Positions 1 through 7,953 of a stretch of 64,000 nucleotides of DNA are shown here, piece after piece (the first letter of the stretch is position 1; each line of letters opens with the position of its first letter). The translations under genes were made by a program, and so were the position numbers. The notes beneath the pieces were generated by a model. That model was not told the origin of the DNA, made no database searches, and saw only the letters and a list, made by a program, of their open reading frames with translations. Source of the DNA: Sphingobium sp. SCG-1 (lineage in GTDB: Bacteria > Pseudomonadota > Alphaproteobacteria > Sphingomonadales > Sphingomonadaceae); assembly GCF_002953135.1 (NCBI RefSeq), contig NZ_CP026372.1, positions 2,480,001 through 2,544,000 on the forward strand, written 5' to 3'.

Positions 1-795
1 TTGGACACGCACGACGCAGCGATCCCTGTGCTCCCGGTCGTAGATACGCTGGCGGGCGGCGATCAATATCTCAGTGAAGTTGTGGACAGGAGCGGTCTTT
101 ATCGCATCCAGACACCGCAAGCCTTCCGCTACGAGGTTGTTCGCGATGCGCACGCAAGGTGGAGCGGGCCGGAAGAACCGACCGACGACGCGCAAATGGT
201 CCGGGCGTTGGGGATCAACGTGAAACTGGTCGAAGGCGACTTAATGCTTGAAAAGCTAACCCTCCCGGCAGACTTCGAGCACGCGGAAAGACGTCTCCGC
301 GGTCTCTACGATGCTCGCACCGGTATGGGATACGATGTGCATCGGCTTGTCGCTGGTGAAGCGTTGTGGCTTTGCGGCGTTGAGGTGCCCCACGACAAAG
401 GTCTGTCTGGGCACAGCGATGCGGATGTGGCGCTTCATGCGCTTGTAGACGCCATTCTTGGAGCGCTGGCGGACGGTGACATCGGGAGCCATTTTCCGCC
501 GTCCGACCCGCAATGGCGCGGGGCTGCTTCGTCCCGTTTTCTCGAATATGCCCGCGATCTGGTAAATGCCCGTGGCGGCGCCATCAATCACGTCGATCTT
601 ACCATCATCTGCGAGGCGCCCAAAATCGGGCCGCATCGCGACGTAATGCGCGCCCGCGTCGCTGAATTGCTGCGGATTAACATTAATAGGGTAAGCATCA
701 AGGCGACCACTACGGAGCGGCTTGGCTTTACCGGGCGGGGCGAAGGCATCGCCGCGCAAGCCATTGCAACTTTGTCCATGCCCGAAGGGTTCTGA
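1..795 (+). CDS. ispDF: Bifunctional IspD-IspF, 3' part (isoprenoid precursor MEP pathway)
   Basis: The gene is cut by the window edge, so the true start lies upstream. The first 105 or so visible residues are the end of the IspD cytidylyltransferase domain (IQTPQAFRYE, then EPTDDA). From about residue 107 (TGMGYDVHRL) the chain is a complete IspF domain, 2-C-methyl-D-erythritol 2,4-cyclodiphosphate synthase. The IspF metal ligands are seen in DVH and in the GHSDADVALHALVDAILGA stretch, followed by DIGSHFPPSDP. Fused IspDF proteins are common in alphaproteobacteria. It makes MEcPP for isoprenoids in the cytoplasm. pncC follows after a 4-base gap, which suggests one transcript. Confidence 0.95.
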   Translation: MDTHDAAIPVLPVVDTLAGGDQYLSEVVDRSGLYRIQTPQAFRYEVVRDAHARWSGPEEPTDDAQMVRALGINVKLVEGDLMLEKLTLPADFEHAERRLRGLYDARTGMGYDVHRLVAGEALWLCGVEVPHDKGLSGHSDADVALHALVDAILGALADGDIGSHFPPSDPQWRGAASSRFLEYARDLVNARGGAINHVDLTIICEAPKIGPHRDVMRARVAELLRININRVSIKATTTERLGFTGRGEGIAAQAIATLSMPEGF

Positions 796-799
796 TTCC

Positions 800-1318
800 A
801 TGCCAGACACGATTTTGCCGCAGGAACTGGTCACGCTCGCGAACAGGGTGGTGGAGGCCAACCGGCGTGCCGGTCGCGTTATCGCCGTAGCCGAAAGCTG
901 CACGGGCGGACTGGTGTCAGCCGCCCTTACCGAAATTCCCGGTTCTTCGGACGTGTTTTCCGCGGGGTTCGTGACCTATTCCAACGAGATGAAGCGTGAG
1001 TTGCTCAAGATTTCGGAGGATGTGCTGGATACGTTTGGAGCGGTATCGATAGCGGTCGCATGGGCGATGGCTCAGGGTGCCTTGACGCGAACCGATGCGG
1101 ATGTCGCCGTCGCGATCACGGGTGTTGCCGGTCCGGGGGGTGGCTCGGAGCAAAAGCCAGTGGGCACTGTCGTATTCGCGCGCGCTGAAAAAGGTGCGCC
1201 GGAAGATGCCGCCGTCGCTGACACACGGCATTTCGAGGATAATGGTCGCGGCGGCGTTCGCCTTCAGGCAGCGCTTTGCGCGCTCGAACTATTGTTGCCG
1301 GATGCACCTGCTCCATAA
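800..1318 (+). CDS. pncC: Nicotinamide-nucleotide amidohydrolase PncC (CinA C-terminal domain)
   Basis: This is a 172-residue stand-alone CinA C-terminal domain, which deamidates nicotinamide mononucleotide in NAD salvage. The motif AESCTGGLVSA near residue 33 carries the family's active serine, and GVAGPGGGSEQKPVGTV is the second conserved loop. The N-terminal MoaB/CinA half is absent, which is normal for this short form. The ATG start is chosen because it follows ispDF by 4 bases and precedes the conserved domain; the frame is open further upstream but runs inside ispDF. Its 3' end overlaps the convergent COQ10/RatA-like gene by 55 bases. Confidence 0.93.
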   Translation: MPDTILPQELVTLANRVVEANRRAGRVIAVAESCTGGLVSAALTEIPGSSDVFSAGFVTYSNEMKRELLKISEDVLDTFGAVSIAVAWAMAQGALTRTDADVAVAITGVAGPGGGSEQKPVGTVVFARAEKGAPEDAAVADTRHFEDNGRGGVRLQAALCALELLLPDAPAP

Positions 1319-1740
1319 AGTGCCTGTGCCCGCGCCTCAAAGGCGCCGATCATCTTCCGCAAGGCGCTATCGAATACCTGCCCAGCCAATGCTTCGAACA
1401 ACCTGTTCTTGAATGCGAAGTCGACAGTGAAATCGACTAAAACGCCCCCCTGCCCGTCGCTGCGAAAGTGCCACAGGTTGTAGAGGTACTTCAGCGGGCC
1501 ATCGAGATAATCGACACGCACTTCCTCCGGCCGCTTTTTCACGACCTTAGACGTGAACGTCTCGCGCAAACCCTTGAAGCCGACCACCATATCGGCGACC
1601 ATTTCGGTCTCGCTGCCGGAGCGAATACGGATGGCGCTCACCCAGGGAAGAAACTCTTCATAGCGCTGCACGTCCGCCACAAGGTCGAACATCTGCTCCG
1701 GCGTGTAGGGCAGATGACGGGTCTCCTCATGCCGGGGCAT
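1264..1740 (-). CDS. Type II toxin RatA/COQ10-family (START/SRPBCC) protein
   Basis: This 158-residue protein matches the polyketide-cyclase/COQ10 START family: HLPYTPEQMFDLVADVQRYEEFLPW at the N-terminus (quoted here only as the HLPYTPEQMFDLVADVQRYE part that is diagnostic), then FTSKVVKKRPEEV and LWHFR. Family members bind ubiquinone (COQ10) or act as ribosome association factor RatA; which role applies here cannot be told. The start follows an AAGG about nine bases upstream and lies 14 bases inside lipA, so it is probably translated with lipA. The last 18 or so residues are low complexity (Ser/Asn/Ala) and are encoded opposite the end of pncC. Confidence 0.88.
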   Translation of the reverse strand: MPRHEETRHLPYTPEQMFDLVADVQRYEEFLPWVSAIRIRSGSETEMVADMVVGFKGLRETFTSKVVKKRPEEVRVDYLDGPLKYLYNLWHFRSDGQGGVLVDFTVDFAFKNRLFEALAGQVFDSALRKMIGAFEARAQALYGAGASGNNSSSAQSAA

Positions 1741-2677
1741 GGCCAGCCTTCTTCGCCAGTTTGGCTTCCCGCGCCGCGCGCATCTCGGCAAAGTCCTTGC
1801 CTGCATGGTAGCTTGAGCGCGTCAGCGGACTGGACGCCACCTGCAAAAAGCCTTTGGCCCGAGCGATAGCCGCATAGGCATTGAAGCCAGCCGGCGCGAC
1901 AAACTCAATGACTTTAGCGTGTTTGGGCGTGGGTTGCAGATACTGGCCCATCGTCAGGAAGTCGATGTCTGCTGACCGCATGTCGTCCATCACCTGATGC
2001 ACTTCCAGCCGCTCTTCACCCAGCCCAAGCATGATCCCGGATTTGGTAAAGATCGAAGGATCGTGCTTCTTCACGGTCTCCAGCAAGCGGAGCGAGGCGT
2101 AATAACGTGCGCCCGGCCGGATCGTCGGATAAAGGCGTGGTACCGTTTCCAGATTGTGATTGTAAACATCGGGCCGCGCGGCAACGATCGCTTCGACGGC
2201 GGCTTCATGTTTGTTGCGAAAGTCTGGCGTCAGGATTTCGATTGTTGTTTTCGGCGTAGTCCGCCGAAGCTCCTGAATGACCTTCACGAACTGCGAAGCG
2301 CCGCCATCCGGCAAGTCGTCGCGGTCCACGGAGGTGATGACGATGTGCTCCAGCCCCATCTCGGCAGCGGCTTCCGCCAAGTGCATTGGCTCCAGCGGGT
2401 CGACCTTGCGCGGCATTCCCGTTTTGACGTTGCAGAAGGCGCAGGCGCGCGTGCACACGTCGCCCAGGATCATTACCGTCGCGTGCTTTTTGCTCCAGCA
2501 TTCCCCGATGTTGGGGCAAGCGGCTTCTTCGCAAACTGTCGCCAGCCCCTTTTCCCGCATGAGCTTCTTGGTTTCAACGTAGCCAGGACTGGTCGGCGCT
2601 TTAACGCGTATCCAATCAGGCTTACGGACGCGAGCAGTACCAAGGGCGGCGGGGCCGACAGGCAGGATTTCATTCAT
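1727..2677 (-). CDS. lipA: Lipoyl synthase LipA (radical SAM)
   Basis: The 316-residue protein inserts two sulfurs into octanoyl groups on lipoyl domains, which serves the pyruvate dehydrogenase E2 encoded elsewhere in this window. The radical-SAM cluster motif CTRACAFC is present, and the auxiliary cluster cysteines are in CEEAACPNIGECW. The C-terminal RSSYHAG supplies the conserved serine ligand. ATG is preferred; a GTG nine bases further upstream is an alternative with a slightly better ribosome site. The downstream COQ10/RatA-like gene overlaps its 3' end. Confidence 0.96.
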   Translation of the reverse strand: MNEILPVGPAALGTARVRKPDWIRVKAPTSPGYVETKKLMREKGLATVCEEAACPNIGECWSKKHATVMILGDVCTRACAFCNVKTGMPRKVDPLEPMHLAEAAAEMGLEHIVITSVDRDDLPDGGASQFVKVIQELRRTTPKTTIEILTPDFRNKHEAAVEAIVAARPDVYNHNLETVPRLYPTIRPGARYYASLRLLETVKKHDPSIFTKSGIMLGLGEERLEVHQVMDDMRSADIDFLTMGQYLQPTPKHAKVIEFVAPAGFNAYAAIARAKGFLQVASSPLTRSSYHAGKDFAEMRAAREAKLAKKAGHAPA

Positions 2678-2761
2678 GACGCCCACATAGCGATCCCCGA
2701 CGCGTCTTGCCAGTGGCTTCCCCCTTCCCTATCGCAAACCGCACCTATCTGGGGAGACACT

Positions 2762-3400
2762 ATGACTGATTTCGCGGACATGATTTCGGGCTATCGTCGT
2801 TTCCGGCAAGCAGGTTGGGCGCAGCAGCGTGAGCGTTGGGGTGAGTTGCGCGAGGGTCAATCGCCCCGAGTAATGATAATCGCCTGTTCCGACAGTCGCG
2901 TAGATCCCGCGCAGATATTCGATACGAATCCCGGTGAGATATTTGTTGTCCGCAACGTCGCGGCGCTAGTTCCACCGTTCGAGACCACGCCGGGCCTGCA
3001 TGGCGTATCCGCCGCACTGGAATTTGCGGTGCAGGTGCTCAAGGTCGGCGAGATCGTGGTGATGGGGCATGGGAGCTGCGGGGGCTGCGGCGCAGCATTG
3101 TCGGGCGATCTCAAAGATCAGCCGCCCGGCGAAGGGGGTTTCATCGCCAACTGGATCAAGCTGCTCGACGATGCACGCGCGCATGTCGTGGCGGAACATC
3201 CCGACCACAGCACGCCACAAGCCAAGCGGGCCATGGAGGAGGAAGGCGTGAAGGTGAGCCTGGCGAATCTCCGCACCTTCCCCTGCATCCGTTCGAAGGA
3301 ACGGTCGGGCGATCTCAAGCTTGTCGGCGCGTTCTTCGCCATTGCCGACGGCGTGCTCAATGTGCTGGACGAACAGAGCGGCGTGTTTTCACCAGCCTGA
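2762..3400 (+). CDS. can: Beta-class carbonic anhydrase
   Basis: The 212-residue protein interconverts CO2 and bicarbonate. Zinc ligands and the Asp-Arg dyad are visible as C42-S-D44-S-R46, H103 and C106 (MGHGSCGGC), which fits a beta-carbonic anhydrase. The start is set by a strong GGGGAGA ribosome site just ahead of the ATG; the frame remains open far upstream, but that region is antisense to lipA and is not used. It is transcribed away from lipA and converges on the GGDEF/EAL gene with only 14 bases between. Confidence 0.94.
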   Translation: MTDFADMISGYRRFRQAGWAQQRERWGELREGQSPRVMIIACSDSRVDPAQIFDTNPGEIFVVRNVAALVPPFETTPGLHGVSAALEFAVQVLKVGEIVVMGHGSCGGCGAALSGDLKDQPPGEGGFIANWIKLLDDARAHVVAEHPDHSTPQAKRAMEEEGVKVSLANLRTFPCIRSKERSGDLKLVGAFFAIADGVLNVLDEQSGVFSPA

Positions 3401-3414
3401 CCGGTGCGGGCGGG

Positions 3415-5190
3415 CTACCCCTCTACAAGTGCGGCGAGATCGACAGCGGACACGGCGGGAGATTTCAGAAAGCCCTGATAATAGCTGCAACCCTGAGCGG
3501 CGAGCAGTGCCCGCTGCTCCTCCGTTTCCACCCCCTCGGCGATTACCTGCATGCCCAGGGCGTGCGCCATGTCGATCACGCCGCGAACGATGATACGGTC
3601 GCGCTCCGAACCGGCGATATCCTGTGCAAGGCCGCTGTCGATCTTGAGATAATCGAGCGGCAGCGCCTTGAGATAAGCGAGGCTGGAATAGCCCGTTCCA
3701 AAATCGTCGATCGCAACTGCCAGACCTTCGGCGCGCAACCTGTCCAGCAGCGCCGCCGCTGCCCTTATGTCCTCGATAAGCCCGCTCTCGGTTATCTCGA
3801 CTGTCAGCCGCGACCGCGGAAAGCCACTACTATCGACCGTTTGGAGGAAGCCCTCCAAAAACCTAGGCTGGGAGATGTCGGAAGCGGTAACATTGAGCGA
3901 GAGCCGCAAGGCTGATAGCACTTTCGGCCAAGCGGCTGCCTGCCGTAACGCTTCTGCCTGAATATGCGCCGACAGGGGCAACAAGAAGTCCGACCGCTCT
4001 GCCGCAGAAAACAACGCTCCGGCGCCCAGCGCCCCATAATGCGGATGATTCCAGCGCGCGAGCGCTTCGACTCCAGTAAGACGGTTATCGGCGCACGCAT
4101 ATTGCGGTTGGAAAACGACATCGATCTCGCCCCGATCAAGCGCCAACCGCAAATCGCTTTCCAGCCGGTCCGGGTCCGCGTCACGACTGCGCTCCGTTGC
4201 GGTCAGGATGCGAATGCCTTCCCCGTCCGACTGCTTCGCGTCTGCCAGCGCCGTCCCGGCCCGCCTGAGCAGGCGCGTCGCGCTATCTCCCGATACGCCT
4301 TCGGCGATGCCGCACCGCCCAGTGAGTCGGATCAAATGATCGCCCGCGCTAAACGGCTGCGAAATGACGGCGACGATCCTGCGCGCCAGGAACACAGCGC
4401 GGTCGGTTCCCAGAACATTGGCCGAAGCGCCAATCATATACTCTGTCCCGGCGACCCGAGCTATCATCGCGTGGGGGCCGACATATTCCTCCACCAGCCG
4501 CTCGACGCGCCTCGCGATGCGGCCCAGCAGGGCGTCGCCTGCCATCTGCCCATAAGCGGCGTTGATGCGATCAAAGGGGCCAATCGACAGAAGAAGCACC
4601 AACGGACTGCCCTCTGCCTTCAACTGCTCTTCCAGCCACCGCACCGCCGCCTGCCTGCTGGAAAGACCCGTTAGAAAGTCCATGTCCACGTTCCGGGGAG
4701 CGCTAACTGGATGCTGAAATTGACTGTTAAATGCGGCACGGCCGCTGAGACGGGCTACCATGATATCGGCAGATGCGAGGATTGCCGCCAGGTTCTCCCG
4801 CAGGACAGGGGCGCAAATGAAGTGTGTGGCGCCTGCTGCCGTTAATCGGGCAACGGCCTGGATATCTGCCGCTTCGATCAGCGCGATCAAGGCTCCGCCG
4901 GACGCCTCCACGGCGCTGCCCATCTGATCGATCAGGCTTTCTTTTCCTTTGCGGACGTCGATCAGGGCCACCGTCGCGTCGCCAGCAAGGTAATGCCGCT
5001 CCGCGTCGTCGCTGCGGCGCTTGGCAGTCGCCTTCCAGCCGCACTGCGCCGCAAGCTCCGCCAGCCCATCGCGATCCTTATCGGACACGATGAACAACGA
5101 ACGCAGCGCATCAGGATTGCTACTCTGCTGCTGCTCCATGCTATTCGCCAACGCCCGTATCAATGCTGCCCCGTTCTGCTCTGCTCTCAT
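3415..5190 (-). CDS. GGDEF/EAL protein, probable cyclic-di-GMP phosphodiesterase
   Basis: The protein has about 591 residues. The first 150 resemble a receiver-like fold. A GGDEF domain follows from about residue 165 (DFLTGLSSRQAAVRW), but its signature is degenerate (AGTEY in place of GGDEF), so cyclase activity is unlikely. A C-terminal EAL domain spans about residues 345-585 and keeps its catalytic motifs: GVEALARW, SLNVT, EITESG, DDFGTGYSSL and DYLKID. It is therefore expected to hydrolyse cyclic-di-GMP. The start is uncertain: ATG codons at 5208 and 5265 are in frame and none has a clear ribosome site. It is divergent from moaA. Confidence 0.88.
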   Translation of the reverse strand: MRAEQNGAALIRALANSMEQQQSSNPDALRSLFIVSDKDRDGLAELAAQCGWKATAKRRSDDAERHYLAGDATVALIDVRKGKESLIDQMGSAVEASGGALIALIEAADIQAVARLTAAGATHFICAPVLRENLAAILASADIMVARLSGRAAFNSQFQHPVSAPRNVDMDFLTGLSSRQAAVRWLEEQLKAEGSPLVLLLSIGPFDRINAAYGQMAGDALLGRIARRVERLVEEYVGPHAMIARVAGTEYMIGASANVLGTDRAVFLARRIVAVISQPFSAGDHLIRLTGRCGIAEGVSGDSATRLLRRAGTALADAKQSDGEGIRILTATERSRDADPDRLESDLRLALDRGEIDVVFQPQYACADNRLTGVEALARWNHPHYGALGAGALFSAAERSDFLLPLSAHIQAEALRQAAAWPKVLSALRLSLNVTASDISQPRFLEGFLQTVDSSGFPRSRLTVEITESGLIEDIRAAAALLDRLRAEGLAVAIDDFGTGYSSLAYLKALPLDYLKIDSGLAQDIAGSERDRIIVRGVIDMAHALGMQVIAEGVETEEQRALLAAQGCSYYQGFLKSPAVSAVDLAALVEG

Positions 5191-5281
5191 GCCATAATGC
5201 GGACCCATTAGCGCTGCGTTACCGCAATCTCCGCAAGGCCCAGCGCTTGCGTAAGGCACTGCCATGCCCTAGCTAACGCAC

Positions 5282-6295
5282 ATGGACGCCAACGAGAAGA
5301 CAGATGTGGCACCCTTGATTGACGTCCATGGTCGGCGCATCGAGTATCTGCGCATTTCCGTAACAGATCGGTGCGACCTCCGATGCCGCTACTGCATGTC
5401 GGAAAAAATGACATTTCTTCCGCGTAATCAGATACTTACACTGGAGGAGATCGCGATCATCGCCGATCGGTTTATCGCGCGAGGGGTGCGAAAGATACGG
5501 TTGAGCGGCGGTGAACCGTTGGTGCGGCGCGACTTCGGCGATCTTGCCCGTCGCATCGGCCGCCATCTGGATCGAGGACTCGACGAACTTACACTCACGA
5601 CCAACGGCACGCATCTTGCCGAACATGCCGACATGCTGGTGGACGCCGGGATTCGGCGGATCAACGTCAGTCTAGATACGCTCGATCCGGAGACGTTTGC
5701 CTTTATCACGCGCGGCGGCGACATCGCCAAAGTTATGGCTGGTCTAGACGCGGCGCGCAGCAGCGGCCTCTCCATCAAGATCAACATGGTTGCCTTGAAG
5801 GGTCTTAACGATCATGCTTTCGTCGACATGCTCCGCTGGTGCGATGCGCAGGGGCACGACCTCACCCTCATAGAGACCATGCCGCTGGGCGAGGTCGACG
5901 AGGATCGCACGGACCGCTTTGTTCCTCTGTCCCATGCCTTGCAGGCCATTCGTCAGGAATATGATGTCAGTCCCTTGTCGGATCGCACTGGCGGCCCTGC
6001 CCGCTATTTCGCGGTTGACGGGATGCAGTCGCGGCTGGGCCTCATCACGCCATTGTCGGAAAACTTTTGTGCCGGTTGCAACCGGATGCGCCTGACCTGC
6101 CAGGGCCGCATCTATATGTGTCTGGGCCACGAGGATCATGTCGACCTTAAGGCCGCCTTCCGGAGTGGTGGTGTGGCCGCGCTGGACAGTTTGCTCGACT
6201 CAGCACTTGCCTCCAAGCCGCTGGCGCATGATTTCCGCATCGGTGCCGACGCGTCTGCCGCAACTGTGCGCCATATGAGCGTGACCGGCGGCTAG
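5282..6295 (+). CDS. moaA: GTP 3',8-cyclase MoaA (molybdenum cofactor)
   Basis: The 337-residue radical SAM enzyme carries out the first step of molybdopterin synthesis. The N-terminal cluster is C31-x3-C35-x2-C38, and the second cluster is in FCAGCNRMRLTC. SGGEP and TTNGT are the SAM-binding loops. The chain ends in the conserved Gly-Gly tail that reaches into the MoaA active site, so the gene is complete. The nadK start follows two bases after the stop, indicating co-transcription. No other moa gene is in the window. Confidence 0.96.
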   Translation: MDANEKTDVAPLIDVHGRRIEYLRISVTDRCDLRCRYCMSEKMTFLPRNQILTLEEIAIIADRFIARGVRKIRLSGGEPLVRRDFGDLARRIGRHLDRGLDELTLTTNGTHLAEHADMLVDAGIRRINVSLDTLDPETFAFITRGGDIAKVMAGLDAARSSGLSIKINMVALKGLNDHAFVDMLRWCDAQGHDLTLIETMPLGEVDEDRTDRFVPLSHALQAIRQEYDVSPLSDRTGGPARYFAVDGMQSRLGLITPLSENFCAGCNRMRLTCQGRIYMCLGHEDHVDLKAAFRSGGVAALDSLLDSALASKPLAHDFRIGADASAATVRHMSVTGG

Positions 6296-6297
6296 CG

Positions 6298-7080
6298 GTG
6301 AGTTCCGGTAACGAACCGAAGCGCGCGCTGCTCGCGTCGCCCACACAGGCTGCGCGCGCCGCCGAGGAGCGCCTACGCGCCAGCTATGATTTCGTGCCGC
6401 TTGAGCAGGCCGACATGGTTGTGGCGCTCGGCGGCGACGGGTTCATGCTTCAGGCGCTGCACGCTATGCTGGAGGCGCGGCGGATCGTGCCGGTCTTCGG
6501 CATGAACTTGGGGACGGTCGGCTTCCTGATGAACGAGTGGCGGCTGGAACGGCTGGACCAGCGCCTTGATGCTGCCAAGCATTTCAAGGTCAATCCGCTC
6601 CGTATGACGGTGAACACTGTCGACGGTGAACAGTTCTCGATCCCGGCCATCAACGAAGTGTCTTTGCTACGCGAAACGCGCCAGACTGCCCGGTTGTCCG
6701 TTGAGGTGAACGGTCGAATCGTGCTTCCCGAACTGGTTTGCGACGGGGTGCTGGTAGCAACGCCCGCGGGTTCCACGGCATACAACCTCTCGGCGCACGG
6801 TCCGATCCTGCCACTCGGTTCAGCGCTCATGGCGCTCACGCCGATCAGCCCGTTCCGCCCTCGCCGCTGGCGGGGAGCGATCCTGCCTGAAAATACGGCG
6901 ATCACCTTCACGGTGCTCGATCCGGTCAAACGTCCCGTCAGCGCCGTGGGCGATCAGCGCGAAGTTCGCGATGTCGCCAGCGTTGAAGTCAAAATCGATC
7001 GGACGACGCCGCTCACGTTGCTTTTCGATCCGGAGCACACACTGGACGACCGTATTGCCGCAGAGCAATTTATCGCCTGA
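6298..7080 (+). CDS. nadK: NAD kinase
   Basis: The 260-residue protein phosphorylates NAD to NADP. The GGDGFM motif at 45-50 holds the catalytic aspartate, followed by GMNLGTVGFLMNE, the INEVSLLRE loop and ATPAGSTAYNLSAHGPILP. Length and motif order fit the short proteobacterial NAD kinases. The GTG start is chosen because it lies two bases after moaA and no ATG precedes the nucleotide-binding motif. Confidence 0.96.
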   Translation: MSSGNEPKRALLASPTQAARAAEERLRASYDFVPLEQADMVVALGGDGFMLQALHAMLEARRIVPVFGMNLGTVGFLMNEWRLERLDQRLDAAKHFKVNPLRMTVNTVDGEQFSIPAINEVSLLRETRQTARLSVEVNGRIVLPELVCDGVLVATPAGSTAYNLSAHGPILPLGSALMALTPISPFRPRRWRGAILPENTAITFTVLDPVKRPVSAVGDQREVRDVASVEVKIDRTTPLTLLFDPEHTLDDRIAAEQFIA

Positions 7081-7086
7081 CGGGAC

Positions 7087-7124
7087 TTGCTTTATACGAA
7101 AATCCACTGCTATAGGCGCGGCCT
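7087..7124 (+). promoter_or_regulatory. Probable promoter of tRNA-Asn
   Basis: TTGCTT at 7087 and TATAGG at 7111 are 18 bases apart and lie just upstream of the tRNA. The GC-rich stretch after the -10 box (GCGCGGCC) resembles the discriminator of stringently controlled stable-RNA promoters. The assignment comes from sequence pattern only. Confidence 0.5.
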
Positions 7125-7145
7125 GCCCGACGAAAGCCGGGTCAC

Positions 7146-7220
7146 TCCCCGGTAGCTCAGCGGTAGAGCATCCGACTGTTAATCGGACGGCCGATGGTTC
7201 GAATCCGTCCCGGGGAGCCA
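7146..7220 (+). tRNA. tRNA-Asn (GTT)
   Basis: The 75-base cloverleaf is complete. TCCCCGG pairs with CCGGGGA in the acceptor stem, the D stem is GCTC/GAGC, the anticodon stem is TCCGA/TCGGA around loop CTGTTAA, and the T arm is GATGG-TTCGAAT-CCGTC. CCA is encoded. The GTT anticodon reads asparagine codons. No integrase or repeated 3' end was seen next to it, so there is no sign of use as an attachment site. Confidence 0.98.
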
Positions 7221-7323
7221 CTTCTTTAATGACAATCCTGCGATCTCGCTGCTTGATAGCAATGGCGTAGGCTTTCGGGTGCGCAATGCGTCCACTCGCA
7301 TTTTGCAGCCGGAACATGTTGCT

Positions 7324-7779
7324 ATGCTTTACTTCCTGGATACCGAATTCAACGGCTTTGAGGGCGATCTTATCAGCCTGGCGCTTGTTCCGGAGGATGG
7401 CGATCAGGAATTCTATGTCTCGCTGCCGCTCCCTGACGAACTGCATCCGTGGGTGGAGCAGAAGGTCATTCCTTATCTGCGCCACGTTCCTCCGGCGCTC
7501 GACTATGAACTGACACGAGAACACGCGGCGCAGCACCTTGCCGCTTATCTTCAGGGTGATCCTGATCCGATAATCGTTGCGGACTGGCCTGACGATCTAG
7601 CGCATTTCTGCAAGTTGCTCGTTACCGGTCCAGGAGAGATGGTGGAGGTCCCGCCGCTTCGCTTTGAACTGCGCGATGCGACCGGCTTCAGCGCAGCCGC
7701 CAACAGCAGGGTTCCTCACAATGCGCTGCACGATGCGCGCGCGCTTCGGGCATTTTACCTGAACACGGAAGATCGATAG
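7324..7779 (+). CDS. Small DEDD-type 3'-5' exoribonuclease-like protein
   Basis: This 151-residue protein has an RNase H-like fold of the DEDD exonuclease type. D6 and E8 in FLDTEFNG are the first acid pair, ADWPDD in the middle is the second region, and HNALHDARALR near the C-terminus supplies the His-x4-Asp motif. It resembles the compact Rv2179c-type exoribonucleases. The ATG is preferred over an in-frame GTG at 7279 because it directly precedes the DTEF strand. The RNA substrate is unknown. Confidence 0.75.
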   Translation: MLYFLDTEFNGFEGDLISLALVPEDGDQEFYVSLPLPDELHPWVEQKVIPYLRHVPPALDYELTREHAAQHLAAYLQGDPDPIIVADWPDDLAHFCKLLVTGPGEMVEVPPLRFELRDATGFSAAANSRVPHNALHDARALRAFYLNTEDR

Positions 7780-7838
7780 CCGAAAGCGACCATCAGCCTG
7801 CAGTGGCCTGCTGACACTGGCACCGTGGCATTTCTGCA

Positions 7839-7904
7839 CCGTCACAAAATCGCATCAAACTGTCATCGAAACGTAATTGCTGCGCCTCCATACAGTCATG
7901 TCGT
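7839..7904 (+). promoter_or_regulatory. Pho-box-like repeats upstream of the receptor/PhoD operon
   Basis: The gap holds CCGTCAC (7839), CTGTCATCGAAACGTAAT (7860) and a further AGTCAT (7894). The first seven bases of the central element match the PhoB half-site CTGTCAT exactly. The GTCAT cores at 7862 and 7895 are 33 bases apart, three times the 11-base period of Pho boxes. The second half-sites are poor, so this is a candidate only. The adjoining genes (receptor and phosphatase) fit phosphate control. Confidence 0.4.
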
Positions 7905-7953
7905 CAAGGCAGACGCCCCTTCGAACAGTATCGTTCTTGTGGGGGAATAATCC

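Noticed and set aside
1997..2761. Long N-terminal extension of the carbonic anhydrase
   Set aside because: The extension is antisense to lipA, and a strong ribosome site marks the internal ATG.
7146..7220. tRNA-Asn as an integration site
   Set aside because: No integrase gene, no direct repeat of the tRNA 3' end and no change in gene content are seen next to it.
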